A stretch of 64,000 nucleotides of DNA from assembly GCA_964020085.1 (NCBI GenBank), contig OZ026607.1:640603-704602 (forward strand), in the 5' to 3' direction. The stretch's first letter is position 1. Every line of letters begins with the position of its first letter. Position numbers and translations under genes: made by a program. The notes below the pieces were generated by a model that saw nothing but the letters and a program-made list of their open reading frames with translations, was not told where the DNA came from and did not search any database. The DNA comes from Micromussa lordhowensis (taxonomy: Eukaryota; Cnidaria; Anthozoa; Scleractinia; Lobophylliidae). This document shows positions 1 to 11,600 of the stretch, piece by piece.

Positions 1-2121
1 AGTGGCACCTACACGCAAGACATTTCTGTTGGCGGTGTATTGCATTTCTAACCAAACGCTAAGGATTTATTTCTTGTAATAGCTGTCACACATTAAACAA
101 AGCGCCACGCCTCGCACTGCCTTCAAACAAAACTTAAATACACAAATCATCTAATGCTACCAGCTAGAAATGGATTAGACGCTAATTCCTTTGTAGTCGA
201 GAGTGAACATCACCTTGTCGAAAAAAGTCTGAGAGAATGAAGTTCAAGATGAATTAAATCAAGAAAGACAGATCAACAAAGGCTTCACAATAGAGGCGCG
301 GCAATAGATTGAATCAGTTTTCTAAAATCCATTTGCTTGTTTGTGTTGCTTTGTTTTATGAATGCGATAAAAGCTGAAATGGACATCATTCGTCAGAAGA
401 TCGGGAAGACAAATATTTTTACTGCATAACAAAAACTATTCTGGCTTTCAAAAGTCACAAAGAACTATTTATAGAGGCGACCTTACTCACGAGATCGTTT
501 TGGCTAGCGTGAGAAAGTTTGCGCACATGATGTTGACAGGGATCTTGTATCAAACCCGTCTGATCTCCTGTTGCGGTGGATGACCACCCAATTAGAAGAA
601 ATCTTTCAGCTTCAGACCTTACTAAAGCCATACCTAAAGCTTTGAAAGGTTGTCATTAACCTTGAGAGAACGCTTTTCATGTGAATGAGTGCACGTGTTT
701 TTTGAGACTAAAAGACACGTTTCTTTAAGAACTTTTGAAAAATGAGCTTTATTTTAGTGAGTAGCATGTATTATGACACTAATGCACTATTAAACAATGT
801 ATTGTCCACCGTTGTTATCATTAGGAAAAATAAGGAAAAAAAGCAATGAAAGATCCATTGTAACCGTTTGGCGAGTAGTTATATTTTACTCTTGTTTCGT
901 TAAGTGAGAATAGATCACCAACCATTTTGCAATAAACGTAACATGGCACGCACTGGTCAATTAACACAATTATATTAAAGCAATAAGGTTGCAATTAGCT
1001 ACTGATATTGACCTCAACTTGTTTATTTTCATTGCATTAAACGAATCCTAACAGTATCACTGTAAGCAAACCTTGTATTATTTTAGTTTGTTTTCATTCG
1101 TGCAGATCAATACCAATGCATCACCTTAAAATGCTATTTTCGTTCCTCTAATATTCATGTACAACTCGGCCAACTTTTCATTTTATCTATTGCAAGTTAT
1201 TTTTACCACCAAGTCTCTCCAGACACGAAATCCAATATTCGGTTATGTGTTGTCCTAACTTATTTTTTTACTGAATAGAAAGAGAATGATGCCGCCTTTT
1301 TCGAAACAAATATGATTGCTATGATTGATAGTGGGAAAACAACAATAAGTACATAAGAGAGTTTTTATGCCAGGTTTATTGTGTTTTGGCTGCTACTTTG
1401 CTAACCGAATTTAAGTCATTAAATGCCTTTGTAAGAAGTTGGTTTAAATTTACTCAACTTTAGAAAAAAATCCCTAATAGGTCATCATGATTATTCGTTC
1501 AACGAATCTTTGTTGAAAAGAAAAACAGCGTAAACATAACATTACCACTTATTCTCGACAAGAGATGATCCATTTTGGTCAAGATAAGAATTGCACTTAG
1601 TGCCTTTTTATTGACTATACAAATTATTAAAATCGTCAACAAATTTCATTTGAATTGTCACATTGGAGATGTCTAAAAACCAATTTGTGTGGGAACGCGG
1701 TTTTCAGGTCATTTGTCATTCCGAGACATTGTTCAGGTGCAACTGTTTCTTCTAGGGTTGAAATTAATGATTCTCTGATTCTATTTCGTGTTGACCCTCT
1801 GAGACTCACAATGGAATAAATTTAGTTTTCGCGGGTTGTAGAGATAGTTTAAAGAATGTCTTAGAAGGATAAAGGGAACGAGTTCATTCGCTAAATTGAC
1901 TTATTACGGCATAATACAATATTATAGCATGTAACAAACACGCTAGCAACTTGTCCTGAACACGGCAACATCGTAGTCACATAGCTAGATTGCTCTCAAA
2001 GCATGAAGTCATTGGCCAACCTAATTTTCAATCATGTGATGTTTCTCCTGGTAAAAACAACAACAACAACAGAGTAGTCTGAGATGCTTTAAGTTAACAT
2101 TGCTATGTTTGTTTTTCCTAG
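1..2121. other. 5' flank or intron of the homeobox gene
   Basis: No convincing exon was found here. The acceptor at 2120-2121 needs an upstream exon that ends one base into a codon. I looked on the + strand for a short exon with an eh1-like motif (F-x-I-x-x-I-L), usual near the N terminus of HLX proteins, and saw none. The first exon is therefore very short, or lies left of the window. The stretch is AT-rich, with only a short (AAC)n run near 2056-2073. Confidence 0.5.
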
Positions 2122-2804
2122 GCGCTTATTCCATGGTTCCTAACACATGTGATCATCTTCACGCGACCTACTGGGCTTCACCTTACTTGGCGGCGGCACA
2201 CACACAGCCATTCCTGTGTGGATCATTACTTCATTCCAACTGTGAAGCTTGTTACAGCCACACTCCTTACTCATACAGCTCATTGACAGGTAAACTATCC
2301 CATTTATTGGACACCAACATATCCTTTTACGTGTTGAAGAGTACTGCATTCCAACTATGAAGCATACTACATCCTTTATATTTACACGAATCAGTGGGAA
2401 AGGCCTACACTTACCAATGGATTGTAATCAATCACTTCAATAACGTGGATAGTTAAACTCACTTTAATTTATTTCTAGGAATGTACGGAGACTACAGCGC
2501 CTCCGTACTCAATAAAACAATACCAGGTCAAGTCCTTCCCGGCCAACCAAAACCGAGAAAACCCAGAAGGCCTTGGACTAGAGCAGTGTTTTCTAATCTT
2601 CAAAGAAAGGGACTGGAAAAGCGCTTCCAACTTCAGAAATATTTAACAAAAGCTGATCGACATCAGCTGGCTTCCATGTTGGGTTTGTCTGACAACCAGG
2701 TCAAAGTGTGGTTTCAAAACAGGCGAATGAAATGGAGGCAAGAAGCCAGAGAAACAATAGCTACTGGTAGTCCAGGAGAAGCTTCCGACAAACAAGAACA
2801 GTAG
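2122..2804 (+). CDS. Hlx: HLX/Msxlx-type NKL homeobox gene, two 3' exons (5' partial)
   Basis: This encodes a nuclear DNA-binding transcription factor of the ANTP/NKL class. Exons are 2122-2289 and 2479-2804. The intron is GT-AG (GT at 2290, AG at 2477-2478) and its phase fits exactly: one base of a Gly codon from the first exon and two from the second. The joined reading frame gives 163 residues. The first exon carries a Tyr/His/Cys/Ser-rich linker (for example [10 protein letters not shown]). The second carries an uninterrupted 60-residue homeodomain at 2568-2747, with [16 protein letters not shown] in helix 1 and [12 protein letters not shown] in helix 3 (W48, F49, Q50, N51, R53 all present). 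The [16 protein letters not shown] stretch is the HLX (H2.0-like) signature; the related Msxlx family is the main alternative. Only a short acidic tail follows the homeodomain. The upstream exon, including any eh1 repressor motif, is not seen. It lies on the same strand as FoxA, 26 kb away. Confidence 0.88.
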
Positions 2805-2871
2805 AACTAATACAAGTTGTATATATTATCACCAGTGGAAAGAAAGTTGCCCACTCTTTTCCGAGTCATAC

Positions 2872-2877
2872 AATAAA
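2872..2877 (+). terminator. poly(A) signal of the homeobox gene
   Basis: A canonical AATAAA lies 68 bases after the stop codon at 2802-2804. It fits a short 3' UTR and supports 2479-2804 as the terminal exon. Confidence 0.6.
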
Positions 2878-4485
2878 TAAGATAATTGAGAAATGTATAT
2901 TCAATGTAGCTAAATTATACATACCACCTTATGCATGGAATGTTACTATGTACTTAAAGTACTAAACGTATTATCGTTACGTAACGGCCAACGTTTAGCA
3001 AATAATAAGGCGCTAAGATAGAAAGAAGTAATAATAACCAGAACGAATTAGGGATAGGTAAAGAGTGAAGTGATGTGCTATCCTTTATATTACGTGTTTT
3101 TCTTTAAGGTTAATTGCCTTTAAGGCATTATAGGGCCACTATTATGAGCATGACTCCGAAAAAACCCGAAAGACAGCCATGGAAACCTGAAATGAATGGT
3201 CTTGTTTTATTAAGAATCATCAATACAAACACAGTGCACTGAATATGGCTTCTATATGGTTGCGCATACACTCGGTGGTGATATTACATTGAAAAATATT
3301 GTGGTCTTGTCTTGAAAAAAATTGCAAAAAACAAATTGCAATTTGTTTTCCCTTCAACAATTCGCAAACTACCTACACCATGTATGTTCTAAAAGCATCT
3401 CGTGTACGAACAAAGGCAGTTCATGCAAGACTTCTTTGGTTAGGGCAGGCGCAGCGTTCTGCCTAGTGCACATGAACTGAAGTAAGAGGATCATGAAAGC
3501 TTAAACAGAACGGTAAGTGTTCCTCAATAACACAGGAAGTGGAAAATATTGTCGAACAGTTTAGAATAGAGATGCTAGTGCTGTTGTAAAGCAAAGGAGA
3601 AAAATCAAGTCCAGTGTTCGACCCCAGTACTCAGTTATAAACATTCGTAAATGCCTAAATGAAAAAGACATACGAGAATAAAAAGCGACAAACAGCAGAC
3701 TTACTTGTTTAGTTCCTTTACTACGCGAGTTTTTTTAAAAATTTGAAATAGTATTTGAAGGAAAAATATGGTGATATATTGAAGGAACAAAATAGTTTGC
3801 TTAGGTAATAAGACGGCAAGGAGCGTTAAATGGTAGAAAGATAATGATAATAATGAAAAAAGCAATTTAAGACATGGCTCTTAATACTAGTCTGGATTAC
3901 ACAAATCCTTATTGTTTCTTAAACTGTATAAAACTATTAGTTGTAGTTAGATTAAAGGAAACGGCCTTTATTTTAAGTCGTCAAATCTGATTCTTTGGTA
4001 GTTATGAACTTCTTGTTTTCGATTTATAAAGCGGACAAATATTCATTTGATCACTTCAGATTACAACTCACATTTGATGATCGAAAGTCTTCATTTCTTT
4101 GAACTAGATTGAAAGAGATTCTCAAAAGTTATTTTTATTGATAACCTTTCTCAAACAAACTTACAAAAAAACAGCCGGGCGATATCGCAGCACATTAGTC
4201 CTGTTGCATGTTGCTGCTGTTAAGGTTGACAGAATTAATCGATAGTTTGCTCTTGCACTTTGACCATAAAAAAGCTAAAATTAAGGGTGTTTCTAGCGGG
4301 TCTTATTGTTGCTATGGTAACCTGTTATTTAAAAAGGTTGACCGCAACTTGTTTACCAATGATTGGGAATTTGTATGATACCATTATTGTAGCATCACTT
4401 GTTAAACAGTGGTAGTGTTCATCCTTCAAAGTATAGCTGTTAGAAAAGTGCTGGAAACTGGTACCAGCCTCCTAACTGAGACTGT
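2878..4485. other. intergenic, no gene seen
   Basis: AT-rich DNA with scattered stops in all frames. A small perfect palindrome of 16 bases sits near 3331-3346. Nothing else was recognised. Confidence 0.5.
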
Positions 4486-4732
4486 CAATAACATGCGGAC
4501 TCTAAAATTCAAAGCTCAACCGACAAATGCGTTTTTCGGTACCGTCAATCAAATGTTCGGCGGTCCCTCCCGGCTTCCTACTACGACCGAGCGCGCGGTA
4601 ATCAATCAAATCGTTGAGCACAGTTCAGACAACAGAGTCGGAAGCTGGGAGGAGCCGCCGAACATTTGATTGACGGTAGCGAAAAACGCATTTGTCGGTT
4701 GAGCTTTGAATTTTAGAGTCCGCATGCTATTG
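4486..4732. mobile_element. foldback MITE with ~93-bp inverted arms
   Basis: The left arm 4486-4578 and the right arm 4640-4732 are inverted copies with few mismatches; the outer 50 bases differ at one position. They enclose a loop of about 60 bases. A TA dinucleotide lies at each outer edge (4489-4490 and 4728-4729), so a Tc1/mariner-like TA target duplication is possible, but the exact ends are uncertain. There is no transposase, so it would be non-autonomous. An 86-codon reading frame that crosses it is a by-product of the repeat. Confidence 0.85.
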
Positions 4733-4808
4733 AAAGGCGCAGTAAGAGGTCACTTTTCAAATTCCCGAAATTCGCTTCGCATTTCTACTGTATATTTGAC
4801 CTCCGTTA

Positions 4809-4829
4809 GGGGGGGGGGGGGGGGGGGGG
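4809..4829 (+). repeat. poly-G tract of 21
   Basis: An uninterrupted run of 21 G. Its last five G are the start of a 16-base sequence (4825-4840) that recurs inverted at 5098-5113. The tract could form a G-quadruplex, and its length in the assembly may be unreliable. Confidence 0.95.
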
Positions 4830-5113
4830 TTAACCTAAAAACACACCATTTTTTTCAAACTTTTCTCGTGATAAGATTTAATTCCAAAAATGGAAGAGTA
4901 TACATTTTTAGAAAGCTTAAAGACCAAAGATTATGAAAAAGTTTCTTTTGTATCCTAGAACTGTATTGTAACCTGCCACCGGCTGATTAAATCTGCCACC
5001 TGCTGGGGAATGAACTTACAATAACAGAAATTCTCAAAATAACACTTCAATAGCTTAAGATTCAAATTCCGGTAAAAACAAAACTTTTTTTACATAATTT
5101 TAGGTTAACCCCC
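4825..5113. repeat. 16-bp perfect inverted repeat 257 bases apart
   Basis: GGGGGTTAACCTAAAA at 4825-4840 is matched by its reverse complement at 5098-5113. The spacer is AT-rich and non-coding. This looks like the terminal inverted repeats of a small element whose left terminus grew into the poly-G tract, or like facing ends of two related copies. Confidence 0.6.
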
Positions 5114-5631
5114 GCCTTAAGCGGTCACCTCTATTAAGCGGACGCGGTCACCGTTTGGACTTCCCAATTGGCTAGATCACTTTATTTTATACACGGTAAA
5201 TTCCGTGTAATTCATCTCTGCTGAACGGTCACTTTGTTACGTTAGCTGGTCAACCAAAGAACAGTTTTATGGTCACAAGGAACTTTTGCTGGCACTTAAC
5301 AAAGAGAGTGAAATGCTTCACCAAATTAAGTTGCGCAACCAAAAATAACAAAGCACCATAACTGATTTTTTTCACTTCGTGTGAAATGAGATGCCAAAAC
5401 TGTCAATGATCCGCTTTACGGCAACATTACTATCAAATATTTTGGCTAGTGCGGAGACTCCTAAGATCACGTAACCACTCATCTTTCGCGCTACAGTTGT
5501 TACGAATTGAGTAAATGTAGATTGTGTGCTTACTTTTGTTTCTTGTTCAATTTTTTGCGATAAATTTTGATCACTTAAGTGGTTACCTGGCTATTTCCTG
5601 AGGGTGACCGCTCAATAGAGCTTTGACTGTA
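5110..5631. mobile_element. likely non-autonomous DNA element remnant
   Basis: The left part (5116-5152) has two tandem copies of a motif close to TTAAGCGGTCACCTCTA. The right part (5576-5625) has diverged inverted copies of the same motif (GGGTGACCGCTCAATAGAG). The interior shows no coding. The boundaries are approximate and the repeats are imperfect, so the element type cannot be named. Confidence 0.5.
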
Positions 5632-8600
5632 GACAACTTCTTCAGAAAATATTAAACTGACTTGTCGTGGAGACAAGAGATCAGATGGAGATCGAATATT
5701 GTTTAATGTAACACTAAATTCTCAAAACTAACATTCAGGGAAATATACGGCTCTCAGAAAGGAGAATTGATATTTGAAATCCTTGGGTCTGAAGGGATGA
5801 AGGAATGCGTCTTACAAACAGAGACAACAGCAAAATATTGTTTTGAGCTTTAAGCAGTTCTCTCGGATAAATAACTGATGCACTCTTGCTGAAGGACGAG
5901 GCTGTTTGTAGATCATATAAATGATTATTCTTATCAGACAAAGAGCACCCTGCATGATCTGAAGCGGTCCACAAGAGCACAACTGTGCAGCTACAGGAGG
6001 TAAGGACTCATGTAGGTTGTTAGAAATTTTTATTGCCTTCCTGCCAAGGATCGCGAGAAACCAGAAACAAAAGCTTGCAATACGAGATAAAATATGAAAA
6101 AACATGATAAAGGTCAATACCGAAGTAGTAGAAGTTGTCATTCGTATTGAAAATCTCTTAACAAAATCCTGGCATTGGTTCCTATCATTAATACTTTAGG
6201 TTTACTCTCCATCGATTGAAGAGACGCTTTCGTTCAACAACCTGCTACAGTTGAATTAATCGGATAAATGTTTTTCATGGTTCGGAAGCCCGTCTGTAGG
6301 ATTGCAGTCAGAAGATGTTTACCGCCAAAAGGCATGCACAGCACGTGTCTACACGGAGCAGCAGCATTGTAGCGAACAGGAAATGATGAATACTCGTCAT
6401 ATTGCAATCTTTTAATTATCTAATTTATATCAAGGTCAAAGAAAACCGATATGGTGGTGTTAGCCTCTTATTTACCTGTAAATAACAGTGTTTTAATTAT
6501 TCTCCATCAGTGAAGGACGTGAAGTTATTGCTCGTTTTAACGAGTACAAAGTGACTGCCCTGGCGTGATCTGCTCAGGTTTCCAGGACAAAGTATCTGAC
6601 TTTCTTTCGTGATTACAGACAGCGAAAAGATTAAACGCAAGAGTAAACAGACATTGAGAAGCCAAGAAAGAAAGCAGGTGTTTTCAAATCGAACCACTTG
6701 CAAGCGTACCGCTTTGTTCATCGCTGTTCATTTCTTAGTACCTCATTAAACAATCCAATGGCGGTATATTCCCTACAAAGTAACTGGCGGCAAGCGGGCT
6801 GTTTTACTAAAGGACATCTCGCCCTTTTGCCGTTCTGGTAAGGCATTATTTATATATGTTCAACAAAGAAGGTAATGCCACAAACATAAAGAGACAAGTC
6901 ATATCAGTAGCATTAATACTTGCTTAAGTTGCTTTGCTGAGACAGATACCAACTAAGTTATACTGTGTATCCCTGAGATGTTCAAAAATATTTTTCGTTT
7001 TACTTGGAAATTTTTCTAGCTCTACGCCGATTAACAAAATGCTATTGAACATTTTGTCATAGCCTCGAATTAATTTTTATAACAAAGATTCCAGGAAAAT
7101 TATCAGACACACATAGCCAAGTTTATATCATTGGTAGAGAAAACGATAAAATCGGAAATGGCTTTGTTCAAAAGCAACCTGTGCCCATCATTTGAATGTC
7201 TCGTCAAAAGAAAGTGAATTGGCAGGCAAAGTACAACAGTAGTATTTGTGTTTTCTTATTTAGTCTACAACAATAGCAACAAAGACTGTTAGGAAGTATA
7301 TTTGGCCGCTTCATAACTTTCGATGACCGTGCTTTGTCGGAAAATAACCCAGCATTTAGCATTTCTTTCACGTGGACTGATTTTCATACGGACAATGGTG
7401 ATCTATTGTAATGAATAGTGGCTCGAGCCATTGACAAATATTCTTTTAATAACACGCCACGCCTTCTAAGTTTTGCCACTCAGAACGAGTACTTATTTCC
7501 GAAAATTAACAATTTCCTATTCGCTTAACTCCTGTGAAGTATTTCAAAGTGCCCGCTTGATTAAAAGATTAATAAGATAGACGCATGAAATTCTGTTCAA
7601 ATGCCAAACATGATTTTACTCGACAGAAGTTCTATTAATGATAGTATATTACTTTGTTTATGTATAATCTGCCCGCTCTACAAAACCCATATTTAAGATT
7701 GCAAACAGTCTTTTATTAATATTCTTTTATTTAATTCCGCTATATTTGGCGGAGTTGTTGTCATATAGCTTTGTTTTGGAACTATTATTGAAACACATTT
7801 CGATTTGCGGTAACAAAAATTCCTTTTAAAACCAAGACAATGGAAAGTGAATTGCTTGATGTTCGATTTTCACAGGATCGTTTTTTATGTCATATACCGA
7901 GAAGAGTCTTCTCAAGTCAAAAACAGGATATAGTAAAATTAACGGCGGCTTATTTCATTGGGATATTTCTAAGTAATTCGGTATATAATAAGCCGTTAAC
8001 TCAATACCGGTATTCATGTCACAAGCGACAATCATTCACAAGTGATGAAATTATTGACTACGACATCAAAGACATCTGCCGCCTTTGTAATTTTTTTTAT
8101 TTTCGCCAAGTTTATTCAAAAATTCTTGAGTATATCATTTTGAAAAGTCGCCGAGGCATTCGGAGATCAGGTTTTGGCACTGTCACCAATCTATTAGTTT
8201 CATTCAAAGCAGATCTTCTTCGGATCAACTCTTCTTTACTTGTGAGGTAAGGGTTCCTTTTCAGCCTATGAACGAATTTCTATCTTTAACCTCAACACTC
8301 TAAATTAAGTTTTAAAAATTTAAGAGGTCCAGCTCGGAGCCATCATTTATCGCAGAATAAGAAGAGTCCATTTCTTAGTCCATAAAAGCTGTTGGAACTT
8401 TTGACAAAGATCCACGTAAGAGGCTGTGATTTCGTCAGTCAAAACTTCAAAAGGTTTCTCATTGCTTTTGTTTGAATACAATAGCATCACCTCTTATGAG
8501 CTCGTTTTTGTACCGTATAAACTTTTGAAGGAAACCTGAGATTTCAAGAAGTACCACTGCTTAGCATATCGAACGAATATTCAGAGATCAGAACTGAGCC

Positions 8601-11600
8601 GACTCTACGTACAAGTCTGTGTAGATAAAAACTGCCTCTTCGCGGAATAAGACATGCACCATTGTCATCCGTATTTTGAATTCGATAAGCTATAAAATAC
8701 CAAACTAAAATCAACTTAGTTAGCTTTAAAATCTGGGTAGTGGAAGTCAAGCTGAGCTACACTGTTTTGAGTTCTGCTTGTAATACTGGGCTTTTACAGG
8801 TCAATGTTTGCCTTTAATTTATCACCATTTATTAAGAGGGTCAACATTGATCTCAGGCGAGACCGTTTCGCTGTGTCATTTAGTGTACACTTTCGAAGAA
8901 AATATTTACACTGCTCTGGAAACCCCGACAAACAGAAATTTAAACTTTGCTATAACAAATATTTCTTATCCATAAAAAAGTTGCTGTTGATAAACATGAT
9001 TAGCTGAGTCAATTCTAAATTAACTCGCCGCAGTGTTCGTGGTAAAGTAATGAAGCAAGATCTGTCGGAATCGGGGTATTGTTACCAACAAGCGGCCCAT
9101 AAAAACTATAACATGGACAATCGACGTCTCGCCGTGCACGCGAACAAGTCAAATACGAGAAAAATATCCTCCTACAACGTTTGAGCTGCGCCTTTTAAGA
9201 AGATAACAATCTTTTAATATGGGTTAAAGATAGACAGCGGTTTACCCTTAACGTTGGAAACTTTCTCGGTTCAAGTTTCAGAATCTTACTGTTCCGATCT
9301 GATATCAACTGGCAAAAATTTCTGACGTTTACTGAAAGCGTTCGCTCTTTCTTTTGTATTGGTTTAGATGTGGTCATTGAAATGAAAGATATCTGATATA
9401 AGACCCTTCCAAAATCAGAGCCAAAGCGTTTAAGCTATATCAGTTTTATTTTATGTTCACTATATAGCATTGAAATGGTATTTGGGCATTAAAATAATTC
9501 TTACTCAGTTATTTAACTGGATTGAGGCAGAGTGTGCGACTGAAATATACAAGTGGAACTAAATTTTGCTCCCTTTGCATATCCTTAAAGCAACATCTGA
9601 CAGAAATTCATTCTCGGCTCAAATTCAGTGATGGACGACTATTCTGGGACTCCCGTACACTAGCAAGAATTTTCGGATTGTTAGATTATTGTTGGTGTCA
9701 AAGACAACAAGTTGGTTTTCACTTTCAAATAAACAAAATCGTACGTTTTGGAAACGCTTTCACTATGGGATTTAAATATGCACTGAAATTTATCATGAGG
9801 AGCACATTTTCTTCGGGTATGTCTTTTCCTGACGAATTTTACTCACAAATCATTGGTTGAAATTTATGAGCCATAAATTGCCATAATTATTGCTAATTAA
9901 ACTAAGCAAAGACAAGGAGGAAATTAGTCACACAAGAGAAATTCTCCTAATACAAAATATGGACAGTTTAGCTTCCGTACTGGATATCTTTACAAAAACA
10001 CCTGCTACAACCTAAACTGTATATTCACTTTCTCGACCAAAAGATAGTACAACTACAAGAACACCCTCGCCTGACTTCACAAAACCTGGCACAGAAAACG
10101 TTTCCGAATCGATTGACATTTTCCCATTCCTTAAAAGTACTTTCCATGTTATGGACCAAATATAAACAAGGAAAACGGTAAATGGTAGTTTTGTTTACCT
10201 AAGCCGCGGGTGCTGTTTTAATAATAAAAAAGCGAACTTGGTTTCAAATCGACTGATGTTCTTTGCCTTGACAGCAGTCAGCTAAAGATTATATGATTTC
10301 TTTACTGTTATGTTTGACGTAGATCTGAAAGAAAATCTTGCTAGTTTGGTGGTACCTAAAATAGGTATATCGGCATAGTTTCGGTAAGACTGCTTATTTT
10401 TCCTGCCTATCCTGCTACAGAGCTTAAATGAGGAGCGATGAATTAAAAAAACAAGTTCGAGTCAATGCTTTCTTATTCAAACTTGTAAGATCAATGGAGA
10501 AAATATCTTATCATTATTTATTGATTTAATTCTTGATTACACCTGAAACAAACGAGGCTCTTCTAAAACAACTTTGCTGCAGGTTAATTCTTCCACGAAA
10601 ACAGTGTACCCGCTATACAATTTTATGACGTATCCTGACTCCCCAGCAGTTGAAAGGAACTTTTTTGTTCTCCAAACTAATATTTTTCTCTTGTAAGTCT
10701 GAAATGGAAATGAAAGCTCTGGTACGCAGCTGATTTTCTTTTATAATATATATATTTTTAGATTGCTTTCTAAAATTTCTATTTAATAAATTAAAAAAAA
10801 ATCCCAAAACGCTACGTATGTGACCTCTGAACGTATAACTGATTTGCTTCCTTCCGTCTACTTGTGCATGGTAAAAGTTCATCACCAGTGATTTCTTTTT
10901 GCAGGCAACAGCATTCAGATTTCCCTGTTTCCTAACATATTTAGAAACTTAGAGAATTGATTTCTTTCGTAAACCTCGTGGCTTGTTTTTCTTTCTTTTC
11001 CCTTTTTTTTTTACAAATATAGCACTATTTCTTATCACGAAGATAAGGGTAGTGGTCTAAAGGTTATGTTATGACCAGCTTCTACCCACAATTCCCCCAT
11101 TCGTTCCCATGATCCCTCTAAAATGTATTGTAAATATGTCATGCAAATAAAGAAACAAGTACTTGCATCTTCACATATCATCGAGTGCGTGTCAGACAGG
11201 TCTTTATGGGTTGAATTATTTGAACGACGTTTTATATCTTTTTCACGAAACTCAACCTAGTTGTATTCTTTCTTCCACAGGCTTGGTGGCTCCACGATCA
11301 AATATTTTCAAGCTGTTCAAATTGTTTGTCAACCTTGATCGTTTAAGAGGTGAGACGGAACATTCTTGTTTACATAGTTTGGCCATATAAATTCCATTCG
11401 AGTACTGCACGACAAATATTTATCTTTCTTTACCTTAACTTGTCTTGATATTTTTTGTTTGTTTGTCGCTACCGTCTCATGATGTGTTTGTAGTTTCGTT
11501 GTTAATACAAACGTCCAGCTAAGAAAACACTTTATGTTGGTGAATCAGTACATGGACGGAAGTCGTGTTGGAGAAAGTTCGCAACTTCTCATTGTTATTT

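Noticed and set aside
7840..8250. 136-codon ORF, the longest in the FoxA upstream region
   Set aside because: Lys/Ile/Phe-rich translation typical of AT-rich DNA, no motif, no splice partners, no promoter-like context.
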